Positions 25,806 to 30,236 of a stretch of 30,236 bases of DNA are shown piece by piece. Numbering within the stretch: the first letter of the stretch is position 1; every line of letters starts with the position of its first letter. The notes under the pieces were generated by a model. The model saw nothing but the letters and a program-made list of their open reading frames with translations. It was not told the origin of the DNA and did not search any database. The stretch comes from Thermaurantimonas sp046295455 (lineage in GTDB: Bacteria > Bacteroidota > Bacteroidia > Flavobacteriales > Schleiferiaceae), in contig JBKBNI010000014.1 of the NCBI GenBank assembly GCA_046295455.1, forward strand, positions 1-30,236, read 5' to 3'. The position numbers and the translations under genes are program-made.

Positions 25806-25978
25806 ACTTGAAATGCAGATTAGGGCGAAGGTATTCGTTTTCACTGAATGCAGGACCATTATTTTTTTTGATAAAAATTTGAACTCTTTGAATTATCTAC
25901 ATGTAATGGCTCCATAAGCCTTATAAAAGAGCCTGCCTGCAGAGCAGATATCTTAAGATACAGTTCGGTGCGGGGATT

Positions 25979-25995
25979 CCAAATAGTTTATTTGG
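25979..25995. repeat. Perfect 7-bp inverted repeat
   Basis: CCAAATA and TATTTGG flank a GTT loop. It lies 18 nt from the palindrome at 25949-25960. It has no adjacent T-run on either strand, so it is not an obvious terminator; an operator or a small RNA stem are both possible. Confidence 0.5.
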
Positions 25996-26282
25996 CAAAA
26001 TAAGGCATATCTCTCGCCTTTTGAATTTTTTGATTTGATATCTAAAAATCCGCCAGGTTTTTATTTGTGTTAGATTGTGTCAGATGATATTACATCTATT
26101 GTTGAGCATCTGTTCAAATAGTTGATAGGATTAGCTTATGGGTTGAACTCTGATTAAAAGGCATTTTTAGCCGCCGGAAAGTCAACAACATCAGAGAAAT
26201 CGTTTACAAATTTTCGATTAGAAAAATTGTGCATATTTCAGAAAACTCTTCACGCAACATATGAAAATAGCGACTACAAGCT

Positions 26283-26300
26283 AAAAAACCAGTTTACAGG
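26283..26300 (-). terminator. Possible weak terminator of tRNA-Arg
   Basis: On the minus strand, 8 nt after the CCA end, CCTGTAAACTGG can form a short imperfect stem (one T-T mismatch) directly followed by TTTTTT. The stem is weak, so the call is tentative. Confidence 0.35.
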
Positions 26301-26307
26301 CGTAGAA

Positions 26308-26384
26308 TGGTGATCCGGAAAGGATTCGAACCTTTGACCTACTGCTTAGAAGGCAGTTGCTCTATCCAGCTGAGCTACCGGACC
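26308..26384 (-). tRNA. tRNA-Arg (anticodon UCU)
   Basis: A full cloverleaf on the minus strand: acceptor GGTCCGG/CCGGATC (one G-U pair), D arm GCTC...GAGC, anticodon arm ACTGC-CTTCTAA-GCAGT with TCT in positions 34-36, T arm AAAGG-TTCGAAT-CCTTT, discriminator A at 26311. The CCA tail is genomically encoded (26310-26308). It reads AGA codons. It stands alone, not in a tRNA cluster. Confidence 0.97.
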
Positions 26385-26419
26385 GGCATTGACCCGCTTG
26401 GGGTTTTTGATTTCGGGCT

Positions 26420-26428
26420 GCGAAAGTA
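26420..26428 (-). promoter_or_regulatory. -7 promoter box of tRNA-Arg
   Basis: The minus strand reads TACTTTCGC (one mismatch to TAnnTTTG), placing the start near 26413, about 28 nt ahead of the mature tRNA 5' end. It lies between the hydrolase stop and the tRNA. Confidence 0.5.
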
Positions 26429-26458
26429 AGAAAAATGCGGAATAAAAAGGCCGTTAAA

Positions 26459-27649
26459 TTATTGTAAAAGTACCTTTCTGTTTATCGTGTTTTGACCGTC
26501 TGTGATGCTTAATATCACCAAACCACGCGGTAGATTTAATACGGGGATCGTGTTTTCACCCTCAGTGAGCTCAAGTTCTTCCAACATCTGTCCCGTGGGA
26601 GACAGGATTCGAAGATTGGACCTCTTTTCAAGTGCAATCTTCAGTACTTCACGGGCAGGATTTGGATAAAATGCCATTCGCAAATCTGAGAAAAACTGTT
26701 GACCAAGTGTCCCGTTAAGCCAAGCGTAGAGAAACAACGCCATTTCTGTAACTATGGTATTGCGTCGGGTTGTATTGTAAGGCAGGTCATGATCCACCCC
26801 CGGAAAAGAAACCAGAGTGCTTTTAGAACCCAAATTATTTACCCTCAGATCGATCAGACTTGAGCCATCGAGTTGAAGTATATTAAATCCATTTACTTGG
26901 ACAAATCCGCGTCCGTATTTTACGGTGTTGTCTGATGTGCCGTGAAAACTTATAATCGGTCGAACATGCTGCTGAAGTATGATTTGTGTGTCTAAGACGG
27001 CACCGGCCACATTGACCAGTACATGGGATTCGGAACTAAAGCCGGGGTTCCCGCTATTGCCCTCCACACCGCCCAGGAGCTTAATCAGTGAGCGCACCTG
27101 CTGCGACGCCACAGATGTATCGCGCAGGAAGACCGAGTGCAGTGCAGCTATACTCCCAGCCGAGTATCCGCCGGATGCTATTTTACTTGTATCTATTCCA
27201 TAAGGATTGCCCTGCGTGGCTGATTTTTTGAAGAAGCGCACAGCAGCATTAAAGTCTTGTGTGCCGCGAATGGCCGCCATGATAAATTCCTCCGATATAT
27301 TCAAAAAATTCTGCTGATTTACTCCCAATCGATAGGATATTGAGGCTGTCACATAACCTCTTCGCGCAAACCTCCTGCACAAATCGTTAATAAATTCATC
27401 CTGACGACTTCCCGCAATGAAAGAGCCGCCGTGCGCAAGGATGATCAAAGGGCGACTTGAAATGCTGTCATTCGCAGGTTTGTAAATGTCAACAAAGAGG
27501 GATACCGTATCATTGTTCCAAGCGATGGCCGAGCCGTATTGCACGTCCTTAATCGAATCGATCTGTGTGAATACTTCATTGAGATATCTCTGAGCGTTGG
27601 AGTAAAATGAGATAAAACATACAAGAAATAGGGAATATATTTTTTTCAT
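26459..27649 (-). CDS. Secreted alpha/beta hydrolase with T9SS sorting domain
   Basis: The product has 396 residues from ATG 27649 (MKKIYSLFLVCFISFYSNAQ is a clean signal peptide). An ATG at 27682 would put 11 extra residues before it and is disfavoured. The hydrolase domain covers about 35-312: oxyanion-hole HGGSF (73-77) of the carboxylesterase/lipase type, nucleophile Ser163 in GYSAG, and candidate Asp240 (HGTSD) and His287 (PGVDHDLP). Residues about 326-396 form a type A T9SS C-terminal sorting domain, beginning AFYPNPAREVLKI and ending GQNTINRKVLLQ. It should be exported through the inner membrane by Sec and across the outer membrane by T9SS, acting extracellularly or on the cell surface as an esterase or peptidase. 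The substrate is unknown. It lies 33 nt after the Crp/Fnr gene. Confidence 0.88.
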   Translation of the reverse strand: MKKIYSLFLVCFISFYSNAQRYLNEVFTQIDSIKDVQYGSAIAWNNDTVSLFVDIYKPANDSISSRPLIILAHGGSFIAGSRQDEFINDLCRRFARRGYVTASISYRLGVNQQNFLNISEEFIMAAIRGTQDFNAAVRFFKKSATQGNPYGIDTSKIASGGYSAGSIAALHSVFLRDTSVASQQVRSLIKLLGGVEGNSGNPGFSSESHVLVNVAGAVLDTQIILQQHVRPIISFHGTSDNTVKYGRGFVQVNGFNILQLDGSSLIDLRVNNLGSKSTLVSFPGVDHDLPYNTTRRNTIVTEMALFLYAWLNGTLGQQFFSDLRMAFYPNPAREVLKIALEKRSNLRILSPTGQMLEELELTEGENTIPVLNLPRGLVILSITDGQNTINRKVLLQ

Positions 27650-27682
27650 AAGCCAACCCGTTTTATCCTGTAAAAATAACAA

Positions 27683-28321
27683 TTATTTAAAATTTTTAAG
27701 AAGGGTGATCTGGTTTCGGTGCAACTGAAGCCAGCCTCGTTGTTCCATCTTTTTCAGAAGCCTGGAAATTACTTCTCTCGAGGAGTTCAGTTCATCTGCA
27801 ATCTGCTGGTGAGAGATGTTAATGGTATCGCTGTCAAAAATTTCCCGTTGTCTCTTTAAGTAAAATTCGAGGCGTTCGTCTAAAGCCCTGAACGATATCT
27901 GATCAATGGTTTCGAGCATCTCTTCAAACCTCTTGCGGTAGCTATCGAGTACAAATCGGTTCCACCCCGGATAGGAAGTCATCCACTTCTCGGTGTAGGT
28001 TGCCGGTACAAAAATCAGTGTAGAGTCGGTGACAGATTTGGCAATGACCTCACTTCGCTCTTGTCTTACAGCACAGCTCATGCTAAGAGCGCAGGGTTCG
28101 CCGGCCTGGATGTGATACAAGTAAAATTCATTTCCCTCGGTGCCTTCCCGATACAGTTTTACGATGCCTTCGTACACGAGCATAGACTGTTTGAAGTATT
28201 GGCCGGATTGGATGATGTAATCCCCAGCCCCAAATTCTCGTATGGAGGAAACATTCAAAAGCTCCTTAATCAGTTCGTTCTCAAATTCAGGGAATCTGTT
28301 TTTTACATCGATTTCTTTCAT
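27683..28321 (-). CDS. Crp/Fnr family transcriptional regulator
   Basis: The product has 212 residues. The N-terminal cupin-like effector domain (about 18-125: REFGAGDYIIQSGQYFKQ, VYEGIVKLYREG) is linked by a dimerisation helix (about 125-155) to a winged helix-turn-helix (about 165-212: ISHQQIADELNSSREVISRL is the HTH). The segment corresponding to the cAMP-binding cassette reads AGEPCALSMSCAVRQERSEV: it lacks the GE-x-L...R-S/T pattern of true CRP and carries Cys77 and Cys83. The ligand is therefore probably not cAMP. It sits in a tight same-strand run (13 nt after a barrel gene, 33 nt before a hydrolase), suggesting it may control these neighbours or be controlled with them. Confidence 0.9.
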   Translation of the reverse strand: MKEIDVKNRFPEFENELIKELLNVSSIREFGAGDYIIQSGQYFKQSMLVYEGIVKLYREGTEGNEFYLYHIQAGEPCALSMSCAVRQERSEVIAKSVTDSTLIFVPATYTEKWMTSYPGWNRFVLDSYRKRFEEMLETIDQISFRALDERLEFYLKRQREIFDSDTINISHQQIADELNSSREVISRLLKKMEQRGWLQLHRNQITLLKNFK

Positions 28322-28334
28322 TTTTTCTTTTTTT

Positions 28335-29039
28335 CTAAAATAGACCTATTTCAACTCCGGCCATCACCCACCAAAAATCCCCATTTATCACGTATCGCAC
28401 CGGAATGGAGATTCTTTCAAACCCCAATCTGCCTTTGAATCCGTAGTAAAACAAATCTAATCCATATCTATTTCCGTCGGTCAGAATAACAGGATCATGT
28501 ATAATTGACAGCTCAGTTCTTTGATTATTCAGTGAAGTGCCTTTGTGAGTGTATCTTCGTGATGTGGCCACACCCCCTAGCACTCCCACCTCCACATAGT
28601 TTCCAATTCGGTTTGGACCGCCGGAGACTCGAAATCTGATATTTTGGTGCACTTCTAATTCGCCTATGGTCAGTACGTCCCTAACATGAGTCGAAAAAAT
28701 AGTGGGATACTGAGGGCTATCACCTGTAAATCTGTATTGAATCCATGAACTTCCAATATTTAATTCCGAAGTAAATGAAAATATGTTGTTTAATTTTCTT
28801 TTGTACAATACAAAAAAATAAAAAGCAGTGCTGTTTTGGGCTCTGAACTGCAAATTGGGCAATTCAGTGGCCGAAACTCCGGTAAAAAGAGACAAACCAG
28901 TGTGAACATAATGCTTGTTATTCTTTCCATAAGAATAGTCGTCATCCAATACACTTTTTGGCATTTTTAGTACCGACTCTTGTCCCGACGCAGCAATATT
29001 GACCACATAAATCGATAAAAGTAAAAACAGACGCTTCAT
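28335..29039 (-). CDS. Exported protein, outer-membrane beta-barrel candidate
   Basis: The product has 234 residues. The signal peptide is about 1-19 (cleavage ASG|Q). The rest alternates polar and aromatic/hydrophobic residues in strands about ten residues long, e.g. AFYFFVLYKRKLNNIFSF, IGSSWIQYRF, GNYVEVGVLGG and RYGLDLFYYGFKG. It ends in phenylalanine (VMAGVEIGLF), which fits an outer-membrane barrel of 8-10 strands. I do not recognise the family. It follows the S8 protease gene by 3 nt and precedes the regulator by 13 nt. Confidence 0.7.
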   Translation of the reverse strand: MKRLFLLLSIYVVNIAASGQESVLKMPKSVLDDDYSYGKNNKHYVHTGLSLFTGVSATELPNLQFRAQNSTAFYFFVLYKRKLNNIFSFTSELNIGSSWIQYRFTGDSPQYPTIFSTHVRDVLTIGELEVHQNIRFRVSGGPNRIGNYVEVGVLGGVATSRRYTHKGTSLNNQRTELSIIHDPVILTDGNRYGLDLFYYGFKGRLGFERISIPVRYVINGDFWWVMAGVEIGLF

Positions 29040-29042
29040 AAT

Positions 29043-30236
29043 TTATTTAAGGATTACTTCAACATAATGCCCTTTATAAAATGCTCTGAACACACTCGCC
29101 CCGGCATCGGGCACCGGTACACTAAAAGTGCGCACCGGTATAACTACTTCATAGTGTACGAGTTCATTTTTTTCATTGGCAAAATGATAATAAAAATAAT
29201 CAAAAGCCGGAAACTCTGAATCATTAGTATGTTCAGTCATCAAACTAATCAATATGGATTCTTGTCCGGGGGGTATTGGCTGATCTTGGAGCAAGAGATC
29301 CATATTTTGCACGGTGTTATCACTGTGTAACCTATTATAAACAGCGGTAAATGTCTTTGAAATTTCTGTTCTGGCTTGAAAAAAATAATCTGCCTGAGGT
29401 ATTCCGAATCCGTGTGCATAATCAAAATAAGGATATAAATGCGCGGATTTCTGAATGAGATCAAAATATTCCATCGCCTTGAGTCCGGGTCTCAATTGCA
29501 TGACACAAGCAGCAAATCCAGCCACAAGCGGGGAAGCAAAAGAGGTACCGTCCACTTTGCCAAACCTACCCAAAGGACGTGCCGCCACTGTTGTACCACT
29601 TGCCGCCACATTAGGCTTGAGTTTTCTGCTTGCATTTGGACCGAAAGATGAAAAATTGATTTTTAAACCGGAGTTGGGATTTACCCCTCCTACAGAAAGG
29701 ACACTGTCAGCATCTGCTGGGGCGCCAATAATTTGCCATGAAGGTGTCATGCCTTCATTGCCTGCAGCATTAATTACAAGAATTCCTTTAGACACCGCTA
29801 TATTGGCAGCTCTCGAAATCATAGTATATCGACCATCCATCTGACTTGGTGCATATCGCGGCTCTGTATATCCCAGACTGCTGTTTATGATCTGTGCGCC
29901 ATTTTTATCAGCCCACTCTGCAGCGGCCACCCACCAGACTTCTTCTTTAAATATTTCCCGGTTTACTTCAGTCACGGCAAGCAAATATTCTGCTTCCGGA
30001 GCAAGACCTATCAGGAGACTACCGTACTTGCCCCCGATATTTGAGAGGGTAGATAATCCATGACTACTCCCTCGATAGGAAAACTCCTTGTCTTTCGTGA
30101 AATCAAAAGTTGCGATGATTCGGCCATCGCTACGAATGTGCTCAAAGGCAGGGTGCTTGTTAACTTCTGGAAACCCCCCATCAAACACCGCGATTCTGAT
30201 CCCCTTTCCAGTAATTCCGTTTTCTCTGAAAAGTCT
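29043..30236 (-). CDS. S8 family (subtilisin-like) serine peptidase, 5' end outside window
   Basis: The frame is open to the right edge, giving 397 C-terminal residues. An internal ATG/GTG near 30188 cuts into the catalytic core and is not the real start. The catalytic triad is complete in the visible part: Asp19 in IRIAVFDGG, His59 in SSHGLSTLS and Ser232 in GTSFASPLVAGF; the oxyanion Asn160 lies in NAAGNEG. After the catalytic domain (to about residue 295) about 100 residues form a beta-rich tail ending VFRAFYKGHYVEVILK. No standard T9SS sorting motif is evident. The missing 5' part would hold the signal peptide and any propeptide. Downstream genes follow within 3-33 nt. Confidence 0.93.
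   Translation of the reverse strand, partial: RLFRENGITGKGIRIAVFDGGFPEVNKHPAFEHIRSDGRIIATFDFTKDKEFSYRGSSHGLSTLSNIGGKYGSLLIGLAPEAEYLLAVTEVNREIFKEEVWWVAAAEWADKNGAQIINSSLGYTEPRYAPSQMDGRYTMISRAANIAVSKGILVINAAGNEGMTPSWQIIGAPADADSVLSVGGVNPNSGLKINFSSFGPNASRKLKPNVAASGTTVAARPLGRFGKVDGTSFASPLVAGFAACVMQLRPGLKAMEYFDLIQKSAHLYPYFDYAHGFGIPQADYFFQARTEISKTFTAVYNRLHSDNTVQNMDLLLQDQPIPPGQESILISLMTEHTNDSEFPAFDYFYYHFANEKNELVHYEVVIPVRTFSVPVPDAGASVFRAFYKGHYVEVILK

Larger units (their letters stand above)
25774..26307. other. Gene-free intergenic region between purH and tRNA-Arg (534 nt)
   Basis: A/T-rich, with no supported reading frame. It contains the purH promoter (25797-25805), a perfect 12-bp palindrome TATCTTAAGATA at 25949-25960, a 7-bp inverted repeat CCAAATA-GTT-TATTTGG at 25979-25995, a weak AAGGC/GCCTT stem at 26002-26020 followed by T-rich sequence, and a possible tRNA terminator at 26283-26300. 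The middle part (about 26030-26280) shows nothing I can interpret. Confidence 0.7.

Noticed and set aside
26002..26022. AAGGC/GCCTT stem followed by T-rich sequence as a terminator
   Set aside because: A five-base-pair stem with a nine-base loop is too weak, and no plus-strand gene lies upstream to be terminated.
29249..29844. Plus- and minus-strand frames within the S8 protease gene
   Set aside because: The protease frame contains the full catalytic triad and conserved motifs; the others are shadows.

Overview
The window is chromosomal DNA from a member of the Bacteroidota, probably an environmental Chitinophagales/Saprospiria- or Cytophagia-like lineage; the exact taxon cannot be read from the sequence. 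The evidence is: Bacteroidota-type -7 promoter boxes (TAnnTTTG) in front of several genes, a TonB-dependent receptor with an N-terminal carboxypeptidase-regulatory-like domain, a type IX secretion (T9SS) C-terminal sorting domain on a hydrolase, a giant PKD-repeat surface protein, and the purH-mreBCD-mrdA-rodA gene order. No rRNA, CRISPR array, insertion sequence or phage gene is visible.

Layout. Positions 1-5934 (minus) are one uninterrupted reading frame of 1,978 codons that runs off the left edge: a secreted multi-repeat PKD/Ig-like protein starting at a GTG. A divergent 463-nt intergenic region follows (5935-6397); it carries a GC-rich, hairpin-rich element that fits no gene and is the least explained sequence in the window. 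On the plus strand, 6398-9675 holds a LolA-like outer-membrane lipoprotein-sorting protein and two FtsX/MacB-type permeases without an adjacent ATPase. yebC (9843-10559) follows with its own promoter. 10639-14366 is a translationally coupled run of four genes: an MlaE-like permease, an MlaF-like ATPase, a polysaccharide deacetylase-like protein and a FemAB/GNAT-like acyltransferase.

From 14376 onward everything is on the minus strand. In transcription order: a partial S8 (subtilisin) protease entering from the right edge, an outer-membrane barrel candidate, a Crp/Fnr-type regulator and a T9SS-exported alpha/beta hydrolase (30236 to 26459, tightly packed). Then come tRNA-Arg(UCU) and a 534-nt gene-free stretch. 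The elongation cluster purH, mreB, mreC, mreD, mrdA (PBP2), rodA follows (25773 to 18713), then fabH with its own promoter. Last is a two-gene operon of a carboxypeptidase-regulatory-domain protein and a TonB-dependent receptor (17530 to 14376).

Taken together this is mostly a cell-envelope region: peptidoglycan elongation, fatty-acid initiation, envelope lipid/lipoprotein traffic, surface-polymer modification and secreted proteins. I see no clear new multi-gene defence or metabolic system. The items most worth a second look are the structured intergenic element at about 6060-6310, the orphan permease pair, a four-cysteine cluster in PBP2, the cysteine-bearing ligand pocket of the Crp/Fnr regulator, and an exact 10-bp direct repeat spaced 20 bp apart upstream of the TonB-receptor operon.
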